A stretch of DNA of 35,561 nt from Acinetobacter sp. A2 (lineage in GTDB: Bacteria > Pseudomonadota > Gammaproteobacteria > Pseudomonadales > Moraxellaceae): assembly GCF_012371325.1 (NCBI RefSeq), contig NZ_JAAZQX010000026.1:1-35561 (forward strand). Reading direction: 5' to 3'. This document shows positions 1-8,561 of the stretch, one piece after another (position 1 is the first letter of the stretch; each line of letters starts with the position of its first letter). Under the pieces are notes generated by a model. It did no database searches. It saw only the letters and a program-made list of their open reading frames with translations, and was not told where the DNA came from. The position numbers and the translations under genes are program-made.

Positions 1-12
1 ACTCTTCAGTTA
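1..12 (-). rRNA. 16S rRNA, first bases only (runs off the left edge)
   Basis: Read on the minus strand, the left edge is TTAACTGAAGAGT, the usual 5' start of Acinetobacter-type 16S rRNA (just before TTTGATCATGGCTC, which lies outside the window). The mature end was placed by analogy with E. coli, so it may be off by a few bases. The rrn-type promoter and leader directly upstream support the call. Only about 12 bases are visible. Confidence 0.75.
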
Positions 13-276
13 AAATCATTTTGAAGTTTTAATCTAAACTTCCAAATCTGGCTCATCAATTTTCTGACTTAAATTTCACTCAAATAAACTTCGAGTAATT
101 TAAACCAATCAATCAATGAAATATTTTCGATCAATCAATCAGTAAAAATCCACACAAGTTGTTCTTCATAATCTCTTAATGATCTTATTTTCACTTCGTC
201 AGTGAAAATATAACGCAAAACTTTCTCTACAACTTAACCCTGTGAGCTAAGTTTCTAAGTTGTTTCGCGTTGGGAT
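13..276 (-). other. rrn operon leader RNA with processing-type hairpins
   Basis: This is the transcribed leader between the rrn promoter and 16S. It has no reading frame worth calling. It holds a perfect 9-10 bp inverted repeat at 186-210 (arms ATTTTCACT/AGTGAAAAT, 5-base loop) and a 7 bp one at 23-42 (arms GAAGTTT/AAACTTC) next to the 16S end, plus repeated GATTGATTGAT-like tracts (minus strand) around 100-142. Such stems are typical sites for RNase III processing and antitermination, but I could not identify a convincing boxA. Confidence 0.55.
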
Positions 277-282
277 GGGTGC

Positions 283-310
283 ATTATAGGGCAATTTCCT
301 ACACGTGCAA
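283..310 (-). promoter_or_regulatory. rrn P1-type sigma-70 promoter
   Basis: On the minus strand the -35 is TTGCAC (305-310), then a 16 bp spacer, then a perfect -10 TATAAT (283-288). Transcription would begin near 276 and run left into the 16S leader. A near-consensus promoter this strong, about 265 bases before 16S, fits an rrn P1. Confidence 0.85.
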
Positions 311-405
311 GTGCTTTTAACTGCTTGTTTTCACGAGTGTTGGATTTTTATGCATCATATTGGCTCAAAAATACACAAACCACCCTATAAACACTTAATT
401 TTAAA

Positions 406-430
406 TAAAAATATATTTTTTATATTTTTA
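406..430 (-). terminator. possible weak AT-only terminator after ppiA
   Basis: A perfect 10 bp inverted repeat (TAAAAATATA / TATATTTTTA, 5-base loop) sits 15 bases after the ppiA stop on the minus strand. It has no GC pairs, so the hairpin would be weak. It lies between ppiA and the rrn promoter, where a stop signal would make sense. The rest of 311-444 holds nothing I can name. Confidence 0.3.
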
Positions 431-444
431 TCATCAATATTTAC

Positions 445-1014
445 TTATTTTGCAGCGAGCACAGGCTTTACCGTGACACTTAGAATTTTAACCGCTTGTT
501 TAGGTACATTTTGGTGCATCCCATAGTTGCCCGTCGGTACTTTCACAATACGATCTACCACATCCATACCTTTAGTGACTTTACCAAATACCGCATAACC
601 TGCATTTCGAGGGCTTCTATTTAAGAAGTCGTTATCTGCCACATTAATAAAGAATTGGCTGCTTGCAGAATCAGGGTGATTCATACGTGCCATTGCCAAA
701 GTACCGCGTGTGTTCTTCAAGCCATTGCCTGATTCGTTACGAATAGTCGCTTTGGTTGGTTTTTCTTGCATCTTGGCATCCATACCACCGCCTTGCACCA
801 TGAAGCCTGGAATCACACGGTGGAAGATTGTGCCGTTATAGAAATTTGACTTGGCATAATCTTCAAAGTTTTTTGCAGAAATAGGCGCTTTGTCATTAAA
901 CAACTCAATTTCTATATTGCCCATGCTGGTTTTCATTTCAATAATGCTGTTTGCCGCCATTACATTAAAGCTCATCGCCATTGCGGCAAGTGTGAACATA
1001 CTTTGTTTTAACAT
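445..1014 (-). CDS. ppiA: periplasmic peptidyl-prolyl cis-trans isomerase (cyclophilin)
   Basis: A 189-residue cyclophilin that catalyses cis-trans isomerisation of X-Pro bonds during folding of exported proteins. Residues 1-20 form a signal peptide (Lys at 3, hydrophobic core, cleavage after VMA), so it should act in the periplasm like E. coli PpiA. The cyclophilin core is clear: [14 protein letters not shown] at 64-77, and further on the stretches GTLAMAR and SQFFIN. Length matches the PpiA group. The ribosome binding site is weak (AAGTAA just before ATG). The gene reads toward the rrn promoter on the same strand. The symbol is assigned from the family; several cyclophilin paralogues exist in these genomes. 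Confidence 0.9.
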   Translation of the reverse strand: MLKQSMFTLAAMAMSFNVMAANSIIEMKTSMGNIEIELFNDKAPISAKNFEDYAKSNFYNGTIFHRVIPGFMVQGGGMDAKMQEKPTKATIRNESGNGLKNTRGTLAMARMNHPDSASSQFFINVADNDFLNRSPRNAGYAVFGKVTKGMDVVDRIVKVPTGNYGMHQNVPKQAVKILSVTVKPVLAAK

Positions 1015-1112
1015 TTACTTGGCAATCCATCTGTGTTGTATTCGGAATTCGTCTATATTAATAAGATTACGATAATAAATCAGTGGCTATTTTTTATCAC
1101 GCTGGAAAACTT

Positions 1113-1784
1113 ATGTATAAAAATAATTCAGATCATACCGTGCTGTGTTTGCCGCCTTGGTTGTTGCAAGGTGAAGCCTATATTCTAAATTATTGGCTCA
1201 GCTCCTCTGCTTTAAAACAGGCACAGATTTTTGGCTTAACACCTTCAGCATTTGGGTGTGTGGTACAAATCATGTTGGTGCGCTATGCACAAAGCCCAAT
1301 TGGCGCCTATGATGAGTTGCTGATTTTAGATCATCCCGTATTGCAACGACGTGTGTTATCTAATATTCCCAAGATTTTTGTTTCCACAGAATCTTCTGTC
1401 CAGCATGGACAACAACTTTGGGGGATTCCTAAAGAATTGGCCACATTTGAATGGCAGGCGCATGCTCAGCAAAGCACTTGTACCATTCGACAGGCAGATT
1501 TAGAACTCTGTATTCGATTTGAGCAGCATACAAAAGGTCGATACATCAATGTAAATAGTCAATATCTGCCCGCTGCATTATTAAAGATCACACAAATCTG
1601 GCAAGGTAAATGTTATCGCTTTAGTCCTTCATTTCGTGGTCAATTGATCCCACTAAAACAAGTTTCTTGGCAACCCAACTCCTCATTATTTCCAGATGTT
1701 TCCCAGGCACGTTTATTGACTGGCTTTTACGTGCCTGCGTTTGAACTGATTTTTCCTGAAGCCACAATTCATTCTAAGAAATAA
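1113..1784 (+). CDS. acetoacetate decarboxylase family protein
   Basis: A 223-residue protein resembling the acetoacetate decarboxylase (ADC, PF06314) fold: N-terminal PPWLLQG (14-20), a central stretch VQIMLVRY and PIGAYDEL (51-69), then IFVSTESS and LWGIPKEL (88-109). In true ADC an active-site lysine forms a Schiff base with the substrate. Lys108 in GIPKEL is the likely equivalent, but that is inference from the motif. Many family members are not acetoacetate decarboxylases and act on other keto acids or on unknown substrates, so I give no substrate. I chose ATG at 1113, preceded by GGAAAA six bases upstream; an in-frame GTG at 1083 would add ten residues. The gene converges with the esterase at 1825, and a parS-like site lies between them. 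Confidence 0.72.
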   Translation: MYKNNSDHTVLCLPPWLLQGEAYILNYWLSSSALKQAQIFGLTPSAFGCVVQIMLVRYAQSPIGAYDELLILDHPVLQRRVLSNIPKIFVSTESSVQHGQQLWGIPKELATFEWQAHAQQSTCTIRQADLELCIRFEQHTKGRYINVNSQYLPAALLKITQIWQGKCYRFSPSFRGQLIPLKQVSWQPNSSLFPDVSQARLLTGFYVPAFELIFPEATIHSKK

Positions 1785-1800
1785 AGTTCCACGTGAAACA
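1785..1800. other. parS-like ParB binding site 1
   Basis: AGTTCCACGTGAAACA matches the bacterial parS consensus TGTTNCACGTGAAACA at 15 of 16 positions, differing only at the first base. It lies immediately after the stop of the acetoacetate-decarboxylase-family gene, in the short gap between two convergent genes and about 27 kb left of dnaA. ParB loads on such sites to organise and segregate the origin region. No parA or parB gene is in the window. Confidence 0.82.
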
Positions 1801-1824
1801 AATTGAACCCATAGATACAGATTT

Positions 1825-2898
1825 TCAATGGCGAGGACGATCCCAAAACTTTCTAAAGTTTTTACACATTTCAATGCTGAGTTTTTTTGCACGGCTCGAC
1901 ACAAAACTCAGGTTAATAAAGCCATGTGCCTGATCTAAATATTCAACATACTTAGCCGTTACCTGATTTTGACGTAATTTATGTGCATAAATTTCCGCTT
2001 CATCGTGCAGCACATCATGCCCTGCTGTGACCACAAAAGCAGGCGCTAATTTTTTTAACTTCCCAAAAGTTGGAGAAATAATCGGATCATCCAAAGCCAC
2101 TTGGTGCTGCGTAGCGTAGTGATGCGTCACGAAATCTATATCTTGCTCTGTGAGCACCAAGCCATCTTTATAGGCAAAAAATGAAGGGTGTCGGCTTTTA
2201 AAATCCAATGCAGGATAAATCAGGAACTGTGCCTCGGGTGCATAGGCACTGTGCACACTACGCTGCGCAACCACTGCCGCAATATTACCGCCAGCACTAT
2301 CACCTGCCACCGCAATACGGTTTTTTAAAATTTTCATTTGACGACGATGTTGATAAGCCCACGCCAAAGCCTCTTCACAGACCTGAATAATCTGCTGTGG
2401 ACTGGCTTCAGGTGCAAGCGGATACGCCACACTCAACACTTGCGCATTGGCATGCACTGCCATCAAACGACAGAATTCATCATGGCTGTCTAAACCACCC
2501 ACCACAAAACCACCACCATGATAAAACACAATTAAAGGCAGTTTTTTATGCGGTGCAGGATGATAATAACGTGCTGCAATATCACCGCTGGGTAAATTTA
2601 AGCGAACCTCTTCCACACGCTTGACTGCTGTTGGCGTACTGGCAATAGATGCGATTTGACGGTCAAATTGCTGTCTGGACTGAATGGGGTCTGCACCAAT
2701 AAAACCAACTTTACCTTGCTTTAATTGTGCCGCCATCATGCATTTAATAAAAGGATCAAGGTCAGGGTATTGATAAGGATAAGCCAAGGCCTGCGCTAAG
2801 GCTTCATGCGCTCTGTCAGGCAATTTATTTAAAAAACGCGCAGCCGTTCCCTGCCCTTTGTGTAACCTCTGTTTAAGCGATGAATTCAAGATTTGCAT
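1825..2898 (-). CDS. alpha/beta hydrolase, HSL-type esterase
   Basis: A 357-residue esterase/lipase of the hormone-sensitive-lipase type (alpha/beta hydrolase fold-3). It shows the oxyanion-hole motif HGGG at 127-130 and the nucleophile elbow GDSAGG at 199-204 (Ser201). Asp295 in GHDVLHDE and His325 in QAHGF complete a credible catalytic triad. Residues 1-95 form a helical cap-like N-terminus with no clear signal peptide, so it is probably cytoplasmic. Such enzymes hydrolyse short- to medium-chain esters; the natural substrate is unknown. The N-terminal extension makes it somewhat longer than the usual ~310-residue member. It converges with the gene ending at 1784. Confidence 0.87.
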   Translation of the reverse strand: MQILNSSLKQRLHKGQGTAARFLNKLPDRAHEALAQALAYPYQYPDLDPFIKCMMAAQLKQGKVGFIGADPIQSRQQFDRQIASIASTPTAVKRVEEVRLNLPSGDIAARYYHPAPHKKLPLIVFYHGGGFVVGGLDSHDEFCRLMAVHANAQVLSVAYPLAPEASPQQIIQVCEEALAWAYQHRRQMKILKNRIAVAGDSAGGNIAAVVAQRSVHSAYAPEAQFLIYPALDFKSRHPSFFAYKDGLVLTEQDIDFVTHHYATQHQVALDDPIISPTFGKLKKLAPAFVVTAGHDVLHDEAEIYAHKLRQNQVTAKYVEYLDQAHGFINLSFVSSRAKKLSIEMCKNFRKFWDRPRH

Positions 2899-3104
2899 GA
2901 TTGTTCCTTTTTATATGCGTAAATTCTTCATCATTTCTTCATGATTAAATGCAAAATGACCATTTTGTTATACAAGTGCTTCAATCGTTATACATATCTA
3001 AACTTTCTATACGCTAACCTGCTTTTATGACGCTGTCATTGACAATTTAGCTGCCCATTATGCATGTTTCTTGCAAATTCATAGATTGGCTCAGGAGGTG
3101 GAAC

Positions 3105-3566
3105 ATGGCTAAAAAACTGATATTACTCTCATGCGCTACTGCTTTTTTAGCCGTAGGCTGTGTCGCATTTCCTGAAGATGGTTACTACGATGGTCGCTAT
3201 GATCCTCGTTATGAACGTCGCCATGATTATGATGATCGACGTTATGACTATGATCGTCAGCGTTGGGAATATCAACAGCGCCAACAACGGGTAGAATTAG
3301 AACGTCGCAAGCGTGAAATTGAGCGTCGTGAATGGGAACAAAACCGACAAAAGCAATTGCAACAGCAAAAACACGAGCAAGAACGCCAGCGTTTAGCTGA
3401 GCAACGTAAACGACTTCCGGAACAACAGCGCAAGCAGCTTGAACAAAAACGCAAACAGCAAGTCGAAGCTGAACGTAAAAAACGCGAAGATATACGTAAA
3501 CGCTTGCAACAACAGCGTGATGCACAACAAAAACGCTGGCAGGAAAACCGTAAAGAGCGTGAATAA
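3105..3566 (+). CDS. small Arg/Gln-rich lipoprotein with coiled coil
   Basis: A 153-residue protein with a lipoprotein signal: MAKKLILLSC start, hydrophobic core, lipobox LAVGC (15-19), lipidated at Cys19. After it come Asp/Tyr/Arg-rich residues (about 24-60) and then a long run rich in Arg, Gln, Glu and Lys (about 61-150) that should form one charged helix or coiled coil. I recognise no catalytic domain; function unknown, with an envelope-associated role inferred only from the lipobox. The start at 3105 has a textbook site (AGGAGGT); the longer frame from 3060 would bury the signal peptide. The TAA stop is followed in frame by Arg-Arg-Asp-Arg-Asp and a second stop at 3582-3584, so the present stop may be a recent Gln/Glu-to-stop change. 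Confidence 0.78.
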   Translation: MAKKLILLSCATAFLAVGCVAFPEDGYYDGRYDPRYERRHDYDDRRYDYDRQRWEYQQRQQRVELERRKREIERREWEQNRQKQLQQQKHEQERQRLAEQRKRLPEQQRKQLEQKRKQQVEAERKKREDIRKRLQQQRDAQQKRWQENRKERE

Positions 3567-3705
3567 CGTCGTGATCGTGATTAAAAGTGAATGCGTCATT
3601 GCTTATATAAGCACAATTTAGAAATACTTGCTCAGCATGTAATTCAAAATGATGGCGCAATCTTTCGATCATTTTATGACTTCGATAAAAACAAAAAAGA
3701 TCAAG

Positions 3706-3739
3706 CAAAAAAAAGGCTTATCCAGAGGTTGGATAAGCC
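3706..3739 (-). terminator. orphan rho-independent terminator, minus strand
   Basis: A perfect 10 bp stem, GGCTTATCCA / TGGATAAGCC (3715-3739, 5-base loop), is followed on the minus strand by eight or more U residues (A tract 3706-3714). It is a strong intrinsic terminator for leftward transcription, yet no leftward gene lies between it and grpE. On the plus strand it lacks a T tract, so it is a poor terminator for the lipoprotein gene. The rest of 3567-4090 is AT-rich without a supportable gene. Confidence 0.75.
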
Positions 3740-4093
3740 AGAAAACACATTTAACAATACACCAGAAACTACAGCGATATAGCATCTATGCGCAAAGAAT
3801 AAGCAGCGTATAGACTGTTGTAAAATATTTAATTTCTCTGAAATTATTTGTTTTAGCTCTTACTTAACACACCATTAGCACAGCAACTTGATGAAAGCTA
3901 AAATCTAAAACCATAAGTAACAGATCAATCCCTATATAAATCAATTACTTTCATGCTTTTAAATCCACTTTTTCACCCCAAAATGCCGCATCATTTTTGC
4001 TTCAAACCCTCCTTCAATTGCAACATTAAAGTGCGGCAAAGTCGTTATTTTTAATTAAAGTTCAAAGCAAAATAAAATTAATCTGCAAAGACG

Positions 4094-4122
4094 CTTGAAT
4101 TTTATCTGCCCTGCCCCGATTT
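4094..4122 (+). promoter_or_regulatory. sigma-32 (RpoH) heat-shock promoter of grpE
   Basis: CTTGAA at 4094-4099, a 14 bp spacer, then CCCCGATTT at 4114-4122. This closely follows the RpoH consensus (CTTGAAA, 13-14 bp, CCCCATNT). Transcription would start near 4128, about 110 bases before the grpE start. Confidence 0.8.
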
Positions 4123-4237
4123 CTTAGCTAATTACGAACTTCTCGAACCATGGCAGTTCAGCAATAACGCAGTTTGCATTAGCACTGACGCCAAAGGACT
4201 GTACATGTTTAAAAACCCATTTAAACGGAGTAAATCA

Positions 4238-4777
4238 ATGGCAACTGAGCAGAACGAGCAAACTCAAGACCTTGAGCAAGCGCAAACGGAACCACAAACA
4301 GCGCAAGATACTGAGCAAGCAGAAGTTTCCGTTGAATCTTTACAAGAACAACTGAACAAACTTGAAGAAAGCTTAAAACTGGAAAAAGCACGTACTGCCA
4401 ATGCTGTTTACGAAGCTGAAAAAACCAAAGAACGCTTAGAACGTGAAGCAGATACCGCTAAAAAGTTTGCTTTGGAAAAGTTTGCCAAAGAGTTATTGGA
4501 TTCTGTAGATAACCTTGAACGTGCCATTGCCGCCAATGGCGATGAAAAAACCGCATTGTCTGAAGGTGTGGAACTTACGTTGAAATCTTTACTCAGCACC
4601 CTAGAAAAGTTTGGTGTGGTGGTGATTGATACAGCTAGCGGCTTCAATGCAGACCTGCACCAAGCAGTGGGTATTGATCCAACTGCGAAAGCCAACGAAA
4701 TTGGTAACGTGTTACAAAAAGGCTACACCCTACATGGTCGTTTACTACGCCCTGCAATGGTGATGGTTGGCGCTTAA
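4238..4777 (+). CDS. grpE: nucleotide exchange factor GrpE
   Basis: A 179-residue GrpE, which releases ADP from DnaK and so drives the chaperone cycle in the cytoplasm. An acidic Gln/Glu-rich N-terminus (to about residue 38) is followed by a long coiled coil, then [13 protein letters not shown] and the C-terminal beta domain with [33 protein letters not shown] chose the ATG at 4238, preceded by CGGAG at 7-base spacing; Acinetobacter GrpE proteins normally start at this M-A-x-EQNEQ position. An upstream ATG at 4205 also has a plausible site (AAAGGA) and would add 11 residues. dnaK follows on the same strand, and a sigma-32 promoter lies upstream. Confidence 0.95.
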   Translation: MATEQNEQTQDLEQAQTEPQTAQDTEQAEVSVESLQEQLNKLEESLKLEKARTANAVYEAEKTKERLEREADTAKKFALEKFAKELLDSVDNLERAIAANGDEKTALSEGVELTLKSLLSTLEKFGVVVIDTASGFNADLHQAVGIDPTAKANEIGNVLQKGYTLHGRLLRPAMVMVGA

Positions 4778-4821
4778 GCCTTATAAATTCGAGGGTTGAT
4801 AAAAAATTTTCATCTAAACAA

Positions 4822-4849
4822 CTTGAAAAATTTTGATTGGCTCTCATAT
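4822..4849 (+). promoter_or_regulatory. second sigma-32-type promoter, directly before dnaK
   Basis: CTTGAAA at 4822-4828, exactly 13 bp, then TCTCATAT at 4842-4849, which keeps the C..CAT.T pattern of the RpoH -10 element. It lies in the grpE-dnaK gap, about 40 bases before the dnaK start, so dnaK may have its own heat-shock start besides read-through from grpE. Confidence 0.65.
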
Positions 4850-4898
4850 CGAATAACAAGTGAAAACATTGCAAAAGAATTTTTGAGGAAACATCCAA

Positions 4899-6836
4899 AT
4901 GGCTAAAATCATTGGTATTGACTTAGGTACAACTAACTCATGTGTAGCGGTACTTGAAGGCGACAAAGTTAAAGTAATTGAAAACGCAGAAGGCGCACGC
5001 ACAACTCCATCTATTATTGCGTATAAAGATGGCGAAATTCTTGTAGGTCAATCTGCAAAGCGTCAAGCGGTAACCAATCCAAAAAATACATTATTCGCTA
5101 TTAAGCGTTTAATCGGTCGTCGTTATGAAGACCAAGCGGTACAAAAAGACATTGGTCTTGTACCTTACAAAATCATCAAAGCAGACAATGGTGATGCTTG
5201 GGTTGAAGTGAATGACAAGAAACTTGCGCCACAGCAAATTTCTGCTGAAACTTTGAAAAAGATGAAAAAGACTGCCGAAGATTACTTAGGCGAAACGGTG
5301 ACTGAAGCAGTAATTACTGTACCTGCGTACTTTAACGATGCGCAGCGTCAAGCAACGAAAGATGCGGGTAAAATTGCTGGTTTAGAAGTTAAACGTATCA
5401 TTAACGAACCAACTGCTGCTGCACTTGCATTTGGTATGGACAAGAAAGAAGGCGACCGTAAAGTTGCTGTGTATGACTTGGGTGGTGGTACTTTTGACGT
5501 ATCTATCATTGAAATTGCAGACCTAGATGGCGACCAGCAAATTGAAGTGTTATCTACCAACGGTGATACTTTCTTAGGTGGTGAAGACTTTGACAATGCC
5601 TTGATCGAATACTTGGTTGAAGAGTTCAAAAAAGAACAAAACTTCAACTTGAAGCAAGATCCATTGGCGCTACAACGTCTAAAAGAAGCGGCTGAGAAAG
5701 CAAAAATTGAGCTTTCTTCTTCTAACGCGACTGAAATTAACTTGCCATACATCACTGCAGATGCAACTGGTCCTAAGCACTTAGTGATTAACGTGACACG
5801 CGCTAAACTTGAAGGTTTAGTGGCAGACTTAGTTGCTCGTACTATTGAGCCATGTAAAGTTGCGCTTCAAGATGCTGGACTTTCAACATCAGACATCTCT
5901 GACGTAATTTTAGTCGGTGGTCAATCACGTATGCCACTTGTACAACAAAAAGTACAAGAGTTCTTTGGCAAAGAACCACGTAAAGACGTGAACCCAGACG
6001 AAGCAGTTGCAATTGGTGCAGCGATTCAAGGTGCGGTATTGTCTGGTGACAAAACTGACGTATTGCTTCTAGACGTAACACCATTAACGCTTGGTATTGA
6101 AACGATGGGCGGTGTGTTGACGCCAATCATTGAGAAAAACACTACGATTCCTGCAAAGAAATCTCAAGTGTTCTCAACAGCAGCGGACAACCAGCCTGCG
6201 GTAGATATTTCGGTTTACCAAGGTGAGCGTAAAATGGCTCAACAAAACAAATTGTTGGGTAACTTCCAATTAGGTGACATTCCACCAGCGCCACGTGGTG
6301 TGCCACAAATTGAAGTATCATTCGACATTAACGCTGACGGTATCTTGAAAGTATCTGCTAAAGACAAGAGCACAGGCAAAGAGCAATCTATTCAAATTAA
6401 AGCAAACTCTGGTTTGAGCGATGCTGAAATTGAAGCGATGATCAAAGATGCTGAAGCGAATGCTGAAGAAGACCGTAAGTTTGAAGAACTTGCAAAAGCA
6501 CGTAACGAAGCCGATGCACTTGTTTCTTCAGCTCAAAAAGCAGTAAAAGACCTTGGTGAACAAGTCACTGCCGATGAGAAAACTGCGATCGAAACTGCGG
6601 TCACTGAACTTGAAGCCGTGACGAAAGAAAATGATGTAGATGCAATCAAAGCGAAAACTGAAGCATTGCAAAACATCATCATGCCAATTACACAACGTGC
6701 TTATGAAGCTGCACAAGGTCAAGGTGGTGCACAAGGTTTTGACCCGAATGCATTCCAAGGCGATGCAGGTCAACAAAAAGCTGACGATGGTGTGGTTGAT
6801 GCTGAATTCACCGAAGTGAAAGATGACAAAAAATAA
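4899..6836 (+). CDS. dnaK: molecular chaperone DnaK (Hsp70)
   Basis: A full-length 645-residue Hsp70. The ATPase domain begins [15 protein letters not shown] (residues 4-18), with the phosphate motif [12 protein letters not shown] near 190-205 and the adenosine motif [10 protein letters not shown] near 340. The linker [15 protein letters not shown] leads into the substrate-binding domain, then a helical lid and a tail ending in [14 protein letters not shown]. It refolds client proteins with GrpE (adjacent) and DnaJ, which is not in this window. SD GAGG precedes the ATG. A rho-independent terminator closes the unit. Confidence 0.98.
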   Translation: MAKIIGIDLGTTNSCVAVLEGDKVKVIENAEGARTTPSIIAYKDGEILVGQSAKRQAVTNPKNTLFAIKRLIGRRYEDQAVQKDIGLVPYKIIKADNGDAWVEVNDKKLAPQQISAETLKKMKKTAEDYLGETVTEAVITVPAYFNDAQRQATKDAGKIAGLEVKRIINEPTAAALAFGMDKKEGDRKVAVYDLGGGTFDVSIIEIADLDGDQQIEVLSTNGDTFLGGEDFDNALIEYLVEEFKKEQNFNLKQDPLALQRLKEAAEKAKIELSSSNATEINLPYITADATGPKHLVINVTRAKLEGLVADLVARTIEPCKVALQDAGLSTSDISDVILVGGQSRMPLVQQKVQEFFGKEPRKDVNPDEAVAIGAAIQGAVLSGDKTDVLLLDVTPLTLGIETMGGVLTPIIEKNTTIPAKKSQVFSTAADNQPAVDISVYQGERKMAQQNKLLGNFQLGDIPPAPRGVPQIEVSFDINADGILKVSAKDKSTGKEQSIQIKANSGLSDAEIEAMIKDAEANAEEDRKFEELAKARNEADALVSSAQKAVKDLGEQVTADEKTAIETAVTELEAVTKENDVDAIKAKTEALQNIIMPITQRAYEAAQGQGGAQGFDPNAFQGDAGQQKADDGVVDAEFTEVKDDKK

Positions 6837-6860
6837 TTTGTCGCTTTAACACAAACCAAA

Positions 6861-6895
6861 AACCGCGCTGCAAACCATTGCAGTGCGGTTTTTTT
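6861..6895 (+). terminator. rho-independent terminator after dnaK
   Basis: Twelve-base arms AACCGCGCTGCA / TGCAGTGCGGTT (one G-U pair) around a 6-base loop, followed by seven T residues, 24 bases after the dnaK stop. Confidence 0.9.
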
Positions 6896-7032
6896 ATGCC
6901 CAATGAATATGCATCTTTTTTTTAAACTTAGATTCTCAAATCAATACGCTAAAGCCTGAGTAAACCTCTAAATAGATTGAGTTACTGCCCTGCTTTCGGC
7001 TACAGTAAGTCAAAAAAGGAAGTTGCTTGGCG

Positions 7033-7947
7033 ATGCGTTTGTTTCTTTTGGGTGCAATCATAGTATTTGCTATTTTGCTGATTTATCAAAATATTCAACA
7101 CCCTCATACACGGCACAATACCGCACTTGATCGATTGCAACATCCTTTAGACACACGCTTACGCTACCGTATTGCAGAGCTAGACCCACGTTTTGGGTTG
7201 GGTCAAGCCGATTTGCTTCGCATCAGTCAGGAAGCTACCGATATTTGGAAACACGGCACGGGACAAGATTATTTTGTCTATGACCCAAAGGCCAAACTCG
7301 CAATTCATTTAATTTATGACCAACGACAAGATGAGTCTAATCAACGTCGTCAAGAGCTCAGTGAAATTGAACAACGTCAACAGCATTGGAATGAACAAAG
7401 CCTGCAAGTTCAGATGCTTAAACAGCAAATTGATGATAAAAACTCACAACTTGCTGCTAAAAAAATGCAGTTTGAGCAGCAACTCGCACAATACAATCAA
7501 CAAGTTCAACAGATTAATCAAAGTGGTGGATTACATCCGTCACAACATGAGGTTTTTGCAGCTAAGAAGCAAGACATCCAGCAACATATGTGGAATTTAG
7601 AGCATGAAATTGCGCAATTTAATCAGCAAATTAATCAGCTCAATCAACAAGTAGATGCACTCAATCAACTGAATCAGGACATTGATGTATCTATACAACA
7701 ATATAACATCCGCTTTCAGCCTCGTTTATTTGACAAAGGCAGTTTCGATGGACGTGCCATCCGAATTTATGAGTTTCAATCTGAAGATGATTTACGCTTA
7801 ACCTTGGCACATGAGTTTGGACATGCACTTGGCTTGCAACATCACAATGACCCACATGCCCTAATGTACCCCATGTTAAAAGATCAACAGTTGAAAAATT
7901 TCCAACTCCGCCCGGCTGATATTGATTTGCTACATGCACGGCATTAA
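7033..7947 (+). CDS. membrane-anchored M10-like zinc metalloprotease with coiled-coil insert
   Basis: A 304-residue protein with an N-terminal membrane segment (about 3-18) and no cleavage site, so probably anchored with its body in the periplasm. The zinc motif HEFGHALGLQH at 260-270 fits the metzincin pattern HExxHxxGxxH, and Met278 in ALMYP looks like the Met-turn, as in peptidase M10 matrixins. Residues 40-95 resemble the first part of a matrixin fold (DPRFG, then an AIHLIYD strand). A Gln-rich coiled coil at about 97-225 separates the two halves, which is unusual. The ATG at 7033 was chosen; a TTG six bases earlier lies closer to the AAGGAAG site. Substrate unknown. The gene stands alone after the dnaK terminator. 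Confidence 0.75.
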   Translation: MRLFLLGAIIVFAILLIYQNIQHPHTRHNTALDRLQHPLDTRLRYRIAELDPRFGLGQADLLRISQEATDIWKHGTGQDYFVYDPKAKLAIHLIYDQRQDESNQRRQELSEIEQRQQHWNEQSLQVQMLKQQIDDKNSQLAAKKMQFEQQLAQYNQQVQQINQSGGLHPSQHEVFAAKKQDIQQHMWNLEHEIAQFNQQINQLNQQVDALNQLNQDIDVSIQQYNIRFQPRLFDKGSFDGRAIRIYEFQSEDDLRLTLAHEFGHALGLQHHNDPHALMYPMLKDQQLKNFQLRPADIDLLHARH

Positions 7948-8090
7948 ATAATCAAGCCGAATTAAAACAACCACACAGCCTGCCCCGCAGCATCGTTACA
8001 TAGGCATTACACGCGAAGAGGCAGCAAATTTACTCATTTCATGTTATTGTGGACGCTCTGTATAACCCTGAACGATCTGTGGAGATTCAT

Positions 8091-8465
8091 GTGAGTTACT
8101 ACCATATTCTGATTGAAGTAAATGACCACATCAGCACGATTGAACAAACCCGTGATATCGAAATTTTTGATATTGTTGAGCTTCAACCTTATCTCCACTC
8201 GATTTTATTGCCATATTTTAATGAGCAAATCATTGAATTAGATGATGAAAATATTGAATACAAAGATATTTTGCATCTTGAAGTTAGACAGACCTTACTT
8301 CCAATTGAGCATTTAATTGAAGAAGAACAACGTCTACTACCAAGTGATACAGACATCACCATTTCAGCCTACGAAATTTTTAATAATCGTGAATTAAGCC
8401 AAGATGTCACGACTGTGATTTTTGATTTGCTCGAAGCTGTGAAGATTGATACCTCTGCGGTATAA
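8091..8465 (+). CDS. conserved-looking hypothetical protein
   Basis: A 124-residue acidic protein that I do not recognise. It is rich in Ile, Leu, Glu and Asp, has no signal peptide or membrane segment, and is predicted soluble with mixed helix and strand (start SYYHILIEVND). The GTG at 8091 has GGAG six bases upstream; the longer frame from GTG 8049 has no ribosome binding site. A bidirectional terminator follows. It could be a small cytoplasmic binding or adaptor protein, but nothing in the sequence settles that. Confidence 0.65.
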   Translation: MSYYHILIEVNDHISTIEQTRDIEIFDIVELQPYLHSILLPYFNEQIIELDDENIEYKDILHLEVRQTLLPIEHLIEEEQRLLPSDTDITISAYEIFNNRELSQDVTTVIFDLLEAVKIDTSAV

Positions 8466-8490
8466 ATATTGAGCTTTAGCTAAAATATAA

Positions 8491-8522
8491 AAAAGGTCTG
8501 CAATGAAAGCAGACCTTTTTTT
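8491..8522. terminator. bidirectional rho-independent terminator
   Basis: Arms AAAAGGTCTGC / GCAGACCTTTT with a 7-base loop, A tract on one side and T tract on the other. It lies between the convergent gene ending at 8465 and the lytic transglycosylase ending at 8562, and can serve both. Confidence 0.88.
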
Positions 8523-8561
8523 TATGTAAACATATTATTTTTATTGAGAAATATCTGCCGA

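Noticed and set aside
302..307. CACGTG beside the rrn promoter as parS
   Set aside because: Only the central hexamer matches; it overlaps the -35 element and has no palindromic flanks.
305..526. Plus-strand frame of 73 codons at the left edge
   Set aside because: It starts within the rrn promoter and overlaps the ppiA 3' end on the other strand; no site or domain.
3136..3708. Long minus-strand frame opposite the lipoprotein gene
   Set aside because: It mirrors the repetitive Arg/Gln codons of the plus-strand gene, and lacks a ribosome binding site and a recognisable domain.
3591..3782. Plus-strand frame of 63 codons after the lipoprotein
   Set aside because: It runs through the leftward terminator hairpin, has no ribosome binding site and odd composition.
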